A stretch of DNA of 44,461 bases, from positions 1 to 44,461 of the forward strand of contig JAKSSA010000012.1 in assembly GCA_024403335.1 (NCBI GenBank). Reading direction: 5' to 3'. Origin of the DNA: Lachnospiraceae bacterium. Lineage in GTDB: Bacteria; Bacillota; Clostridia; Lachnospirales; Lachnospiraceae. Position 1 is the stretch's first letter; every line of letters begins with the position of its first letter. The translations under genes and the position numbers were made by a program. This document shows, in pieces, positions 24,563 to 33,662 of this stretch. The notes beneath the pieces were generated by a model that was not told the DNA's origin, made no database searches, and worked only from the letters and a program-made list of their open reading frames with translations.

Positions 24563-26040
24563 TGAACATACTTTTGATATTACCAATCCTTTTCCCTATT
24601 ATTTCCGGAGCGTTGGTTGGAATTATTAATTTCAAGAGCCGTAAAGCGAGAAATATCTGGGTGCTTGGTTCTTCTCTTATTAACTCAGTGATCATTTTAG
24701 TGCTTATTTTAAACAGCGCAAGCATTGGCAAGCTTGTATTGTTTGATATAGCAATGGATTTACCGATTGCACTTTCTTTGGATGGCATGAGCAGGGTTTT
24801 TGCCGGTTTGATTGCATTTCTCTGGCCTCTGGCAGTTTCTTATGCACTTGAGTATATGGTACATGAGGGTGGAGAAAATATTTTCTACACCTTCTATATG
24901 ATTACTTATGGTATTACCTGTGGTATTGCTTTTTCTGCAACTCTTGTAACACTTTATATGTTTTATGAGTTTTTAACCCTCGTAACCCTGCCTATTGTTA
25001 TGCATGGTATGAAGGAAAAGAATATTGCAGCAGGCAAAAAATATGTGCTCTACTCAATAGGTGGAGCGGCTTTCGCTTTCGTTTGTATGGTGGTTGCACT
25101 TAATTATGCACCTAATCTTAACTTTACTTACGGAGGTGTGTTTACAGGCGCATATTCCGATACAACACTTTTTATTTTAAGACTTGTGTTTGTAATGGGC
25201 TTTTTCGGATTTGGTGTTAAAGCAGCAGTATTTCCGTTCCATGGCTGGCTGCCTACAGCTTCTATCGCACCCACACCGGTAACTGCTTTGCTGCATGCGG
25301 TTGCAGTCGTAAACTGTGGCGCTTTTGCCATTATGCGACTTATTTACTTTATTTTTGGCACAAAACTTCTTTATGGAACTGCTGCACAATATATCTGTCT
25401 TACAATGAGTTTGGTAACAATACTTTTTGGCTCTACCTATGCTTTAAAGGAACAGCATTTCAAAAGAAGATTCGCATATTCAACCATCAGTAATCTTTCT
25501 TACATGCTTTTTGGTGCTGCTTTGATGACACCGGGAGGACTTGCAGGTGGACTGGCACATTTTGTTTTCCATGGCATTATTAAAATTACTCTCTTCTTTG
25601 TTGCAGGTATCATGCTTTGCAAATATGAGAAGGCAGATGTTGATGATTTGTATGGTGTTGGAAGAAAGATGAAGATTACCTTTGCCTGCTTTACAATTGC
25701 AGGCGTGGCTTTGATGGGTGTACCGCCGACAATCGGGTTTGTCAGCAAGTGGATGCTTTTACAGGCAGGCGCAGCAACTTCAGGCGGCGCACTTGGAAAG
25801 GCAGGTATGGCTGTGATTCTGGTATCAGCTTTGCTTACTGCAGCCTATGTTTTGTCAATAGTAATCAGAGCATACTTCCCAGGACCCGGTTTTGATTATT
25901 CAAAGCTTGAAGAAGTGAAAGACCCGGGTTGGTTTATGAAACTGCCTTTGCTTTTATTAGCAGCAACTATTGTTTTACTTGGCATTTTCTCTCATCCATT
26001 GGTTGAATTTTTAACAAAAGTAGCAGGAGGTTTAGTATGA
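24562..26040 (+). CDS. MrpD/NuoL-like antiporter subunit 3, TM8 lysine replaced
   Basis: 492 residues of the proton_antipo_M family. The TM5 glutamate (LYMFYEFLTLVTL), TM7 lysine (GFGVKAAVFPFHGWLPTA) and TM12 lysine (GFVSKWMLLQAGA) are present. In the TM8 segment LLHAVAVVNCGAFAIMR an asparagine stands where the family normally has lysine (HAAAMVKAG-type or SGxxxKxG). This subunit may therefore be altered in coupling or purely structural. A conserved-looking YGIGRKMK-like segment (LYGVGRKMKITFA) precedes the second half. Overlaps the fourth subunit gene by 4 bp. Confidence 0.9.
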   Translation: MNILLILPILFPIISGALVGIINFKSRKARNIWVLGSSLINSVIILVLILNSASIGKLVLFDIAMDLPIALSLDGMSRVFAGLIAFLWPLAVSYALEYMVHEGGENIFYTFYMITYGITCGIAFSATLVTLYMFYEFLTLVTLPIVMHGMKEKNIAAGKKYVLYSIGGAAFAFVCMVVALNYAPNLNFTYGGVFTGAYSDTTLFILRLVFVMGFFGFGVKAAVFPFHGWLPTASIAPTPVTALLHAVAVVNCGAFAIMRLIYFIFGTKLLYGTAAQYICLTMSLVTILFGSTYALKEQHFKRRFAYSTISNLSYMLFGAALMTPGGLAGGLAHFVFHGIIKITLFFVAGIMLCKYEKADVDDLYGVGRKMKITFACFTIAGVALMGVPPTIGFVSKWMLLQAGAATSGGALGKAGMAVILVSALLTAAYVLSIVIRAYFPGPGFDYSKLEEVKDPGWFMKLPLLLLAATIVLLGIFSHPLVEFLTKVAGGLV

Positions 26041-27890
26041 TGAATGATTTATTGAGCCGTTTCTGTATTTTTGGTTTGTCTTTCCAGTCAGACGGAATGA
26101 GAATTTTGTATTTCCTCATTACGACCTTTGTGGTTATCTGCTGCTCACTTTTCTGCAAGGAATATTTAGCAGGAGAACATAAGAACAAAAGATTCTGGAA
26201 ATACTGGATTATTACCTATTTGGCAGTTGTGGGATTTTTATTCTCCGCAGATTTCTTTACATTATTTATGTTCTTTGAAATCATGTCCTTTGCATCAACA
26301 GTTTGGGTTTTGCAGGAAGAGAATGAAGAAAGTGATTATGCAGGTCGTCTTTATTTAAGAATTTCCGTAATATGCGGTATGGTTCTGCTGTTTGGTTTCT
26401 TTATGGTAGCGGCTGCAACCGGAGAATTCGGTTTTGCAAAGATTGCTGAAAAGATTTCAGGCGGAGTTTTGAGCGAGGGACAGATTTTTGCGGCAGCAGT
26501 TCTGATTCTGGTAGGCTTTGGTGCAAAGGCTGGTGTTTTCTTAGTACATGTATGGCTTCCTAAGGCTCATACAGCAGCGCCTGCACCTGCTTCTGCTGTT
26601 CTTTCGGGTATTCTTACCAAGACGGGTATTGTAGGTATCATTATTACTACCTGCATACTTGGTCTTATGGGAAATGAAAATTGGGGAACACTTCTTATGG
26701 TGCTTGGTGGATGCACTATGTTTGTTGGTGCTTTCCTGGCAATTTTTTCAACTAATCTTAAGAGAACGCTCGCATGTTCCTCTGTTTCACAGATTGGTTT
26801 TATCGTAACAGGCATTTCCTGTATGGTGCTTCTGGAAAATGGGTTTGCTTATACCGGAACACTGCTTCATATGTTCAACCACTCGATGATAAAGCTGGTG
26901 CTTTTCCTGATTGCAGGTGGAGTTTTGAAGAAAACTGGTTCGCTTGATTTGAACAAAATCAAGGGTTTTGGCAGAAACAAACCGTTTTTGATGGTTCCTT
27001 TTGCAATTGGCGCACTTTCAATTGCAGGTGTTCCGGGATTTTCAGGCTATGTTTCAAAGACTTTGATTCATGAAGCTGTGGAGGCTGTGCACGGAATTGA
27101 AGCAGCGCATATTGTTGGTATTGTATTTACAATCACCGGAGGTATGACTCTTTGCTACATGACAAAGCTTTTTGTATGTCTTTTCATTGACAAGGGCGAA
27201 GCAAGTGAAAAGCCAGGACTTTCAAAGCTTTCCTATGCAGCAGTTTGTGTTCCTGCAGCGGTATTATTTGTACTTGGCATCTTACCGAAGGTATTTGCAA
27301 AAATCCCTTCAGTCGCAGTTTTGAAGGAGTTTGCAGCTGCAATACCGGAACTTGAATTTGAAGAAGTAGAAGAGATGCACTGGTTTGCATTCCATACCAT
27401 GGAGGGTGGATTGATTTCAATTTCAATCGGCATTGCGCTTTATTTCCTTTTTGTAAGAACTTTACTCATCAGAAAAGGCGAATACAAGCAGGGACTTCCT
27501 TTTTGGTTTGACTTGGAAAAGTATATTTACAGACCGGTTATTTTATATTTCCTGCCCTTTGTAATGGCATTCTTTTCACGTATTTTCGATAAGTTTACGG
27601 ATTTTATCGCATATGCGTTAAAGACCAGAGTTTTAACACCGCTCAAACCCAAGCAGAAGGCTGTTGAGGGCAATGCAGTGACGGAATTTTTCGGAAAGCT
27701 TTTCGATTTGATTACCTTCAGAAATTGGAGGAAGGATGGGGGCGAGAGGAAATCCTTTGTGCATAGGTTTGCTACTGCTAATGAGGGAATGAATGCGTTG
27801 GGACGCGTAATAGAGAGAAGCTTGTCGTTATCCTTGCTGCTTTTCAGCACTGGATTGCTGATTACGCTGATATATATGCTTTGCAAATAA
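26037..27890 (+). CDS. NuoL/MrpD-like antiporter subunit 4 with C-terminal extension
   Basis: 617 residues. The first ~420 form a proton_antipo_M core with glutamate in FMFFEIMSFAST, lysine in GFGAKAGVFLVHVWLPKAH, lysine in SGILTKTGIVGI and lysine in GYVSKTLIHEAV. The remaining ~200 residues hold a long amphipathic and membrane-anchored extension (LFVRTLLIRKGEYKQGLPFWFDLEKYIYRPV, then FMAFFSRIF and a final helix LSLLLFSTGLLITLIYMLC). This recalls the lateral helix extension of NuoL or similar subunits of Hyf/Ech-type hydrogenases. Last gene of the operon; a strong terminator follows 13 bp after the stop. Start could be ATG 26037 or 26040. Confidence 0.88.
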   Translation: MMNDLLSRFCIFGLSFQSDGMRILYFLITTFVVICCSLFCKEYLAGEHKNKRFWKYWIITYLAVVGFLFSADFFTLFMFFEIMSFASTVWVLQEENEESDYAGRLYLRISVICGMVLLFGFFMVAAATGEFGFAKIAEKISGGVLSEGQIFAAAVLILVGFGAKAGVFLVHVWLPKAHTAAPAPASAVLSGILTKTGIVGIIITTCILGLMGNENWGTLLMVLGGCTMFVGAFLAIFSTNLKRTLACSSVSQIGFIVTGISCMVLLENGFAYTGTLLHMFNHSMIKLVLFLIAGGVLKKTGSLDLNKIKGFGRNKPFLMVPFAIGALSIAGVPGFSGYVSKTLIHEAVEAVHGIEAAHIVGIVFTITGGMTLCYMTKLFVCLFIDKGEASEKPGLSKLSYAAVCVPAAVLFVLGILPKVFAKIPSVAVLKEFAAAIPELEFEEVEEMHWFAFHTMEGGLISISIGIALYFLFVRTLLIRKGEYKQGLPFWFDLEKYIYRPVILYFLPFVMAFFSRIFDKFTDFIAYALKTRVLTPLKPKQKAVEGNAVTEFFGKLFDLITFRNWRKDGGERKSFVHRFATANEGMNALGRVIERSLSLSLLLFSTGLLITLIYMLCK

Positions 27891-27902
27891 TGTTTAATAT
27901 TT

Positions 27903-27927
27903 GAGGCACCTTGTGAGGTGCCTTTTT
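27903..27927 (+). terminator. rho-independent terminator of the Mrp/Mbh-like operon
   Basis: Perfect 7-bp stem GGCACCT / AGGTGCC with a TGTG loop, followed by T5. It merges directly into the first copy of the short repeat at 27928. Confidence 0.92.
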
Positions 27928-28378
27928 CGTGCGTACCACCTGCTGATATAAGCGGAAATATGTGTTGTATCGTGCGTACCACCTGCTGCTATAATCAGGA
28001 AAACACGTGCTGCCATGATGATTTTCCGGATATTTTCGATAAGGTTAAATTAACAAGACGCGAACGCCGGATATGTGACATCCATGTCACATCCGGCTCA
28101 AAAATCCATCCGGGATTTTTGTCGCTGAAAAAGCCCGAAAATATGGAAAATCTATCATAGCGCACTATCGTTTTCCTCGCTTATAGATCAGGTGTTACGC
28201 AAACAAAGCTACGAGCATTATCAAAGCATCACTTGGTTATATAATTAGATAAAAAATTATGGAAATAAAGCTATGAATGATATTTTCGTGCGTACCACCT
28301 GCTGCTATAATCAGAAATATGTGTTGTATCGTGCGTACCACCTGCTGTGAGGTGCATTATCGTGCGTATCACCTGCTA
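27928..28378. repeat. five copies of an 18-bp core repeat (CGTGCGTACCACCTGCTG)
   Basis: Copies start at 27928, 27971, 28287, 28330 and 28361 (the last with one change to GTATCACC). Copies 1-2 and 3-4 are each 43 bp apart and share the intervening sequence type TATAA-n-GAAATATGTGTTGTAT. The core contains the interrupted palindrome GTGCGTACCAC. Copy 4 is followed by TGTGAGGTGC, which is also the 3' arm of the terminator before copy 1, so the unit may include the terminator arm. Confidence 0.88.
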
Positions 28379-28501
28379 AGATAGTCAGGAAAATTTGCGA
28401 AAAAATAAAAGGCTTGTTAAAGTTTTGAGAAAATGGTAAAATTTGTTAGAATTTGAGTATAAATATTCATATTCGGTTAATTCTCGTTTCAAGGAGGACA
28501 T

Positions 28502-30595
28502 ATGAAGAAATTAGGTATTGGAACAAAACTGGTTACATGTTTTACTGCAATTGCTCTTTTTATCTGCCTTGTTTTGACTTTGGTTTCGTCTTTTATGGCA
28601 CGTTTGATCATGATTGATACCAGTCGTGGAAATATTGAAAAACAGGCTCAGATGGTTACAAATCAGATTGAACAAAAACTTCAGGACAATCTTGCTAATC
28701 TTGAAACTATTTCGAGACGTTCAGAATTCATTGATGAAAATGTAAGTTTTGAAACAAAGTGCGGATTTGCAAGTATTGAAGCTAACAGCAATGAAATATT
28801 TTACACAATTCTTTATGCAAATGATAAGGGAGATACGCTCATTCCTTTCTTGGGTGTAGGATTTAACTTATATGATACTTATGATGAAGCTTATGCAGGT
28901 GTAATGCAGACCGGTAAGGCAGTTTATAAACCTTCTGTAACAGTTCAGGAGAATACTTACATGGTAACTAATGCAGTTCCTGTATTTACTGCGGCTGGCA
29001 AGATCCAGGGTGCAATCATAGGTACAGTTCAGATTGATGCATTTGGTGATTTGCTTGACAAGAACATGGAAGTATTCATTATTGATAATAATGGTCACTA
29101 TCTTGCGCACTCTCAGGCTGCTAAGTTCTTTATGGATGAAGCAGGTAATTATGTAATTGAAAGCAATGGTTTACTTAAGACTGTGACAGAGGGTGTTAAC
29201 ATTTCCTGCAATCCTATAGAGGTAGCAAAGAATGATAAATCCTATGAAGGAATTGCAGCACTTTGTCAGACAATGCTTAGCAATGAAAGCGGTATCGTTG
29301 AAAATTATTATTCACAGCAGACAAATGACAGACAGACTGTCGCATATGCTACTGTAGCAAGTACCGGTTGGAAGGTCGCTGTTTGTACAAATGATAATAT
29401 TGTTCTGACAAGCGTAAACCGAATGATAATACAGAACATTCTCGTTTCAGTTCTTGTATTGATTGGTGGTACAGCAATTATTTTCTTCCTGTCAAGATTT
29501 TTGATGAAGCCCCTTGTTAAGGCTACTGCAGATCTTGAAAATATCATTGGTGGTATTCAGGCCGGTGAAGGTGATTTAACTGCACGTCTTGAGACAAATA
29601 GTGAGGATGAAGTTGGCAGAATTATTGAGGGTATTAATAAGTATACAGAAGTACTTCAGAATGTAACTATTAAAATTAAGGAAGGCTCAGCAAACCTTAA
29701 TTCTTCTGTTGAGAATGTTGTTAAATCAATTTCTTCAGCTAATGATCAGGCTGCTGATACTTCAGCTATCATGGAAGAACTCGCTGCAAGTATGCAGGAG
29801 GTTGATGTAAGCACAACGAATATTCGTGAATATATCGGAAATGTTGCGGAAGAAGTTTCAGCTATCTTTGAAGAATCAGAACACGGTTTGTCCTTTGCTC
29901 AGGAAATTAATCAGAGAGCAGTGGATTTGAGAAAGTCCTCTGCTGACAGTCAGGAAAATACGAAGAAGATAATTGCAGGAATTACAGAAAATCTTGGCGT
30001 TTCAATTGAAAACAGTAAGAGCGTTGATAAGATTGATGATCTTACAAATGATATTCTTTCAATTGCCAGTCAGACCAACTTACTTGCATTGAATGCTTCT
30101 ATTGAGGCAGCAAGAGCGGGAGAAGCAGGAAAGGGCTTCGCAGTAGTTGCTGATGAAATCAGAAAGCTTGCTGATGATTCAAGAACCACCGCAAATAACA
30201 TTCAGCAAATCAGCGTTGTTGTTAATGATGCAGTTAAGGAACTTGCTGATAACGCAAGCCAGTTGCTTGAATATATGAACAATGATGTTCTTTCAGATTA
30301 TGCAGGCATGGTTGAAACGGGCTCAGCTTATGTAGGTGATGCTTCAAGAGTAAATGATATAATGAAAAAGCTTCAGGTTCAGGCTGACTCAATTAAGGAG
30401 AAGATTGATTCTTCTATTGAACTTGTTGATGGTATCTCAAAGGCAATTTCTGAAAGTGCAGATGGTGTATCAGCGGCAGCAGATAATACCTGCAGCCTTG
30501 TAACCGGTATTTCACAGATCAATACAGAAATGGGAAATAACCTTACTGTTACAAAAGATCTTGCAAATGAAGTTGAAAAGTTTAAGAGAGTATAA
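28502..30595 (+). CDS. methyl-accepting chemotaxis protein
   Basis: 697 residues. TM1 spans about 10-35. A large extracytoplasmic double Cache-type sensor (about 40-300, including [12 protein letters not shown] and [12 protein letters not shown]) is followed by TM2 (~306-328), a HAMP domain (~330-385, with [27 protein letters not shown]) and the cytoplasmic signalling coiled coil. The hairpin tip [35 protein letters not shown] (about 522-556) is canonical for docking CheA/CheW. No C-terminal CheR pentapeptide is seen. AAGGAGG at 28491-28497 fits ATG 28502. No other chemotaxis genes are nearby, so it is an orphan receptor; ligand unknown, though dCache domains often bind amino acids. Confidence 0.94.
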   Translation: MKKLGIGTKLVTCFTAIALFICLVLTLVSSFMARLIMIDTSRGNIEKQAQMVTNQIEQKLQDNLANLETISRRSEFIDENVSFETKCGFASIEANSNEIFYTILYANDKGDTLIPFLGVGFNLYDTYDEAYAGVMQTGKAVYKPSVTVQENTYMVTNAVPVFTAAGKIQGAIIGTVQIDAFGDLLDKNMEVFIIDNNGHYLAHSQAAKFFMDEAGNYVIESNGLLKTVTEGVNISCNPIEVAKNDKSYEGIAALCQTMLSNESGIVENYYSQQTNDRQTVAYATVASTGWKVAVCTNDNIVLTSVNRMIIQNILVSVLVLIGGTAIIFFLSRFLMKPLVKATADLENIIGGIQAGEGDLTARLETNSEDEVGRIIEGINKYTEVLQNVTIKIKEGSANLNSSVENVVKSISSANDQAADTSAIMEELAASMQEVDVSTTNIREYIGNVAEEVSAIFEESEHGLSFAQEINQRAVDLRKSSADSQENTKKIIAGITENLGVSIENSKSVDKIDDLTNDILSIASQTNLLALNASIEAARAGEAGKGFAVVADEIRKLADDSRTTANNIQQISVVVNDAVKELADNASQLLEYMNNDVLSDYAGMVETGSAYVGDASRVNDIMKKLQVQADSIKEKIDSSIELVDGISKAISESADGVSAAADNTCSLVTGISQINTEMGNNLTVTKDLANEVEKFKRV

Positions 30596-30610
30596 TATGC
30601 ATTAATTGTT

Positions 30611-30636
30611 AAAAAGCCTCTGCATAGAGGCTTTTT
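30611..30636 (+). terminator. rho-independent terminator after the chemoreceptor
   Basis: Perfect 11-bp stem AAAAAGCCTCT / AGAGGCTTTTT with a 4-nt GCAT loop. Confidence 0.93.
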
Positions 30637-30776
30637 AATAACTTATAATTATTACAAAATTATTACAATTTAGATTTTGTTGTATTATATTAATAGTTCA
30701 CCAGATAATATAATGGGATGGAGAAAGGAATGAATCTGGTTTTTAGCTAAGTAGTTTTTAGTTAAGCAATTGGATT

Positions 30777-31295
30777 ATGTGTGCTTGTATGGAAATCAGA
30801 AATGTTAAAATAGAGGACGCAAAAGAATTATTGGATATATATTCATATTATGTTTCTGATACAGCTATTTCCTTTGAATATGAAGTTCCTACAGAGGAGG
30901 AATTTAAGAATCGTATCAGGAATATTACTGCAAAATATCCATATTTAGTGGCAGTTTCTGATGGGAAAATTGTGGGCTATACCTATGCCGGAGTATTTAA
31001 AGGAAGAGCGGCCTATAATCATTGTGTGGAGACAACCGTTTATGTAGACAAGGCATGTACAAAAAGCGGACTTGGCAGAAAATTATACTCAGCTTTGGAA
31101 GAAGAACTTAAAAAGCGCGGAATAAAGAATATGTATGCCTGTATTGCCGTTTGCGATGCAGGTGATGAATATCTTAATAATAACAGTATGGAATTCCATG
31201 AACATCTTGGTTTCAAGCTGGCTGGTCGTTTTAATAAATGTGGTTATAAATTTGGCAGATATTATGACATGGTGTGGATGGAAAAATTTATCTGA
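30777..31295 (+). CDS. GNAT acetyltransferase, phosphinothricin/methionine-sulfone acetyltransferase-like
   Basis: 172 residues in a single GNAT domain. The N-terminus (MEIRNVKIEDAKELLDIYSYYV then TAISFEYEVPTEEEF) and the GYTYAGVFKGRAAYNHCVETTVYV core match the PAT/MddA/YncA group that acetylates phosphinothricin, methionine sulfone or similar amino acid analogues. The acetyl-CoA loop is SGLGRKLYSALEEEL (~97-111). ATG 30777 and ATG 30789 are both possible; the family usually starts at the second (MEIRN), and neither has a good SD. Upstream is a 15-bp imperfect tandem duplication of TTTTTAGCTAAG (30741-30770), a possible scar. Stands alone. Confidence 0.85.
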   Translation: MCACMEIRNVKIEDAKELLDIYSYYVSDTAISFEYEVPTEEEFKNRIRNITAKYPYLVAVSDGKIVGYTYAGVFKGRAAYNHCVETTVYVDKACTKSGLGRKLYSALEEELKKRGIKNMYACIAVCDAGDEYLNNNSMEFHEHLGFKLAGRFNKCGYKFGRYYDMVWMEKFI

Positions 31296-31308
31296 AATAT
31301 TGAACTTA

Positions 31309-31343
31309 AAAAGGCATTTCTTAATAAAAGAGAAATGCCTTTT
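31309..31343. terminator. bidirectional terminator between GNAT and the DUF58 operon
   Basis: Perfect 13-bp stem AAAAGGCATTTCT (31309-31321) with AGAAATGCCTTTT (31331-31343) and a 9-nt loop. Flanking A and T runs allow use from both sides; the run is longer on the minus strand. It lies 2 bp from the stop of the minus-strand operon. Confidence 0.9.
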
Positions 31344-31345
31344 GG

Positions 31346-32575
31346 TTATTTAATGAGTTTTTTTAATTTTTTGATATCATTACTGTCAGAGGTATCATTA
31401 TAGCGTGCTTTTCGGTAACTGTCTCTGATTAGTTTTGAGTCTTCTGCTGATACAAGGTCGGTTTTCACGCCCTTTTTGTCAATGTCAAGGGTTGTGTCTG
31501 AGACAGGGAGGTTTTTCACCTTGCTTATTTTTCTCATATGCTTTGTATACAAAGTTCTTACGGTGTCAGCATCAGTTTTGCGCTTTTTTACTTTCTTTTC
31601 CTTTGGAATTTCAAGGATTTCATGTGTTTCTGATACAACTCTTAATTTTCTCTTTTTCTTTTTTGTTCCAAGAATAATAATTAGCAGTAAAATGGCAGCA
31701 GTTATAATGATGACAAATGGGTTAACGGTAAAATGCGCATTTTCTGCAGGAGGCGCAGCATTTGCAAATAATTCTTCAGCACCCTGTGCCCAATTGCTTT
31801 CTGTGGTAATGGCTGATTCGGCAGCTTCTTTATATTCTTCTGTTCGGTCATCTCCCAGAGTTGGTATTAATTCGCCGAGTTTGGTAACTGCTTCTGCGCT
31901 TCCCATAAAGAAAAAACCAATTATAAGAGAAATGACAGGTAAAAGGATTTTGTAATACAAAAATTCTTCTGCTTTCAGGAAAAAATCTGTCATTGAAAGA
32001 ATTATTGCAAGTCCTGTGAAAAGGGATAAATCGATTATTTGCTTCTTCTCAAAGGCTTCCTTGCCTTGAGTAGAGCCTCTCCATCTAAGTGCCTGCGCTT
32101 CAAGAAAACCGGAAACAGCAAACATTAAAATCCAGGTAGCAGAAGCAATTAAAAGCCCAAACAGATTTTTATCCTTTATGAAACAGGCAAGTATGAGCAT
32201 TAACAAGAAAGACCAGGACAGAAATTTGAATTCCTTTATAAAGTAGTCATAGCTTGTTTCCTGTCTGTTAGTGAAGTAGACAAAGCAGTAATAACACCAG
32301 GGAAGGAGCACAAGAACGACTGCTAATTTCAATGCGACAAAAAGAAAGGCAAGTGATGGCAGGGCGCAGCCGCATATTCTTAATGCCAGTGAAATTGTAT
32401 TATTTCCGATAAAGGTGGCGTCTGAAAGGTTTAAAAGCAGGGCGCCCATCAGCACAAGAATGCAGGGAACAAAATATTTATCTGCCTGATTTTCAGACAA
32501 CAGATTTATTACAAAAAGAACCCAGCACATGTAAAAATTTAATTCAGTGGCGGTCTTAAAGAATCTTGCTGTCAT
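31346..32575 (-). CDS. membrane protein with C-terminal DUF4129-like tail (MoxR/DUF58 cluster)
   Basis: A 409-residue protein. The N-terminal part has several membrane helices (residues ~10-240). About 50 soluble residues follow, then a single membrane helix (PFVIIITAAILLLIIILG), then a basic cytoplasmic tail with TVRTLYTKHMRKI and RDSYRKARYN. This tail resembles the DUF4129 pattern (VRxxYRxxL ... Y..ARY) of proteins that often go with MoxR and DUF58 genes; I rate this only as a likeness. GAGGAG before ATG 32575 selects this start over one at 32611. It overlaps the DUF58 gene by 20 bp. Function unknown. Confidence 0.75.
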   Translation of the reverse strand: MTARFFKTATELNFYMCWVLFVINLLSENQADKYFVPCILVLMGALLLNLSDATFIGNNTISLALRICGCALPSLAFLFVALKLAVVLVLLPWCYYCFVYFTNRQETSYDYFIKEFKFLSWSFLLMLILACFIKDKNLFGLLIASATWILMFAVSGFLEAQALRWRGSTQGKEAFEKKQIIDLSLFTGLAIILSMTDFFLKAEEFLYYKILLPVISLIIGFFFMGSAEAVTKLGELIPTLGDDRTEEYKEAAESAITTESNWAQGAEELFANAAPPAENAHFTVNPFVIIITAAILLLIIILGTKKKKRKLRVVSETHEILEIPKEKKVKKRKTDADTVRTLYTKHMRKISKVKNLPVSDTTLDIDKKGVKTDLVSAEDSKLIRDSYRKARYNDTSDSNDIKKLKKLIK

Positions 32576-33662
32576 GATAAATCTCCTCAAAATCTCTGCC
32601 TGAAAGGACATGAGTATTTATGTTATATTTTGACTGAAGCTCGTGCAATGCAATTTCGGTCTCCTCGTTGGAATCCTGCGTAATGTAGACAATACTTGCA
32701 TCAGCAGAAGTCAGATGTGTTTCAAGATAATCTATAAATTCCCTGTATTTGCAGGAGGTTGCCCTTGAAGCTCCTGTAAGGAATTCCAACAGTTTGTGAT
32801 AATCGCCTTCGATTACAGTTATGTCTGCATCGGTATATGAACTGTAGCAGAGATTTGTAATGAAGCGGAAGTTGATTTTCCGGTTTGCGAGATTTTCAGT
32901 GAGTGTTCTTGTCAGGGCAAAACAGGTCTCGATTCTGTCAAAAAATCCGTCAATGCATCCTTTAAAATCAGCATCGAATATGATATCCACAGTAGTTTCT
33001 CTGGTATGATCAAATTCCTTGACAATAAGATTTCCGGCTTTGGCAGATTGAGCGAAACTGATGGAGCGAAAAGGCTCTGAGCCTGAATAGTCTCTGAAGC
33101 CCCTGACCAGCATGGGATCTTCAAAGATAAAGCTTTTTACACTTATATCTCCTAAAATGCCCTTGAAAAGGCTGTCAAGTCGTGCGTCCTGTAATCTTCT
33201 GGGTCTGACTGCAACCCAGCAGTTGGTGGTTCTGCGCGAAATCTTAGTTTTAAGTCCAAGATAATCACCTATTGTCAGAACGCAGCTTGATAAAAGGAAA
33301 ATGCCTCTCTTATAGCATTTTGCCTTCTCTGAATGAGTAATTCTTTCGTTTTTCTTCATATAGATAGAATAGGTCTTTTTGTGGTCTATCGCATCTTCGT
33401 CATATCCACTGTAGATTTCGGCTTTTTTGTTTTTCAGACCTTCTATTTCAATATGCGGAGAAATATATTCTTCTGAACATATGAAAGGAAGCTTTTGCCC
33501 GGTTCTGTTGGTATAGACAGAGGTTATGGTAAATTCCTCGCCCTGCTCAACAGTATTTGAAGAAACCTTGACTTCGTAATCGAGTTTGTCAGGCGGGACT
33601 TTTACGGACCTGATTTCAAGGGTAATTAAGACGACTGCAAGTATTAGCAGGATAATTGTCAT
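32556..33662 (-). CDS. DUF58 domain protein
   Basis: 368 residues. An N-terminal membrane helix (TIILLILAVVLITLEI) is followed by an Ig-like/CARDB-like region (~25-120). Then comes the DUF58 signature DPMLVRGFRDYSGSEPFRSISFAQSAKAGNLIVKEFDHT (about 187-225) and a vWA-like fold beginning DIIFDADFKG (~230). The family normally accompanies MoxR ATPases and is thought to be an adaptor or client of chaperone-like assembly systems. It overlaps moxR by 4 bp (ATGA on the minus strand) and the next membrane protein by 20 bp, so the three genes are translationally coupled. Confidence 0.88.
   Translation of the reverse strand: MTIILLILAVVLITLEIRSVKVPPDKLDYEVKVSSNTVEQGEEFTITSVYTNRTGQKLPFICSEEYISPHIEIEGLKNKKAEIYSGYDEDAIDHKKTYSIYMKKNERITHSEKAKCYKRGIFLLSSCVLTIGDYLGLKTKISRRTTNCWVAVRPRRLQDARLDSLFKGILGDISVKSFIFEDPMLVRGFRDYSGSEPFRSISFAQSAKAGNLIVKEFDHTRETTVDIIFDADFKGCIDGFFDRIETCFALTRTLTENLANRKINFRFITNLCYSSYTDADITVIEGDYHKLLEFLTGASRATSCKYREFIDYLETHLTSADASIVYITQDSNEETEIALHELQSKYNINTHVLSGRDFEEIYHDSKIL

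Larger units (their letters stand above)
27891..28501. other. 611-bp intergenic region with interspersed short repeats and hairpins
   Basis: Contains the operon terminator, five copies of a short repeat in two clusters (27928-28010 and 28287-28378), and between them two hairpin-forming segments: CCGGATATGTGACAT and its near complement around 28067-28096, and AAAAATCC/GGATTTTT near 28101-28121. The base composition of 27930-28170 is visibly richer in G+C than other intergenic DNA here. The last 100 bp should hold the chemoreceptor promoter; a weak candidate is TTGTTA (28413-28418) with TAAAAT 17 bp further. An 80-codon frame across it is not convincing as a gene. Confidence 0.65.

Noticed and set aside
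18649..27890. Complex I or membrane-bound hydrogenase operon
   Set aside because: None of the catalytic or Fe-S subunits (NuoB, C, D, H, I or NiFe hydrogenase motifs) is encoded here; all ten genes are antiporter-type membrane subunits.
27918..28160. 80-codon open frame in the intergenic repeats
   Set aside because: It begins inside the terminator loop sequence, includes two copies of the short repeat, and has no ribosome site. More likely repeat-derived.
27928..28378. T-box or similar RNA, because the reverse complement of the repeat contains AGGTGGTACGCACG
   Set aside because: It only faintly resembles the T-box consensus, occurs five times in short succession, and no specifier stem or downstream aminoacyl-tRNA gene is present.
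30730..30750. Short leader peptide before the GNAT gene (ATG to TAA, six codons)
   Set aside because: It has an SD-like GGAG, but no regulatory hairpin or meaningful codon run; too short to support.
32941..33160. Several long frames opposite real genes (for example within ktrB, moxR, pgi and the antiporter genes)
   Set aside because: These are shadows of strong coding regions on the other strand or in another frame, without ribosome sites or recognisable domains.
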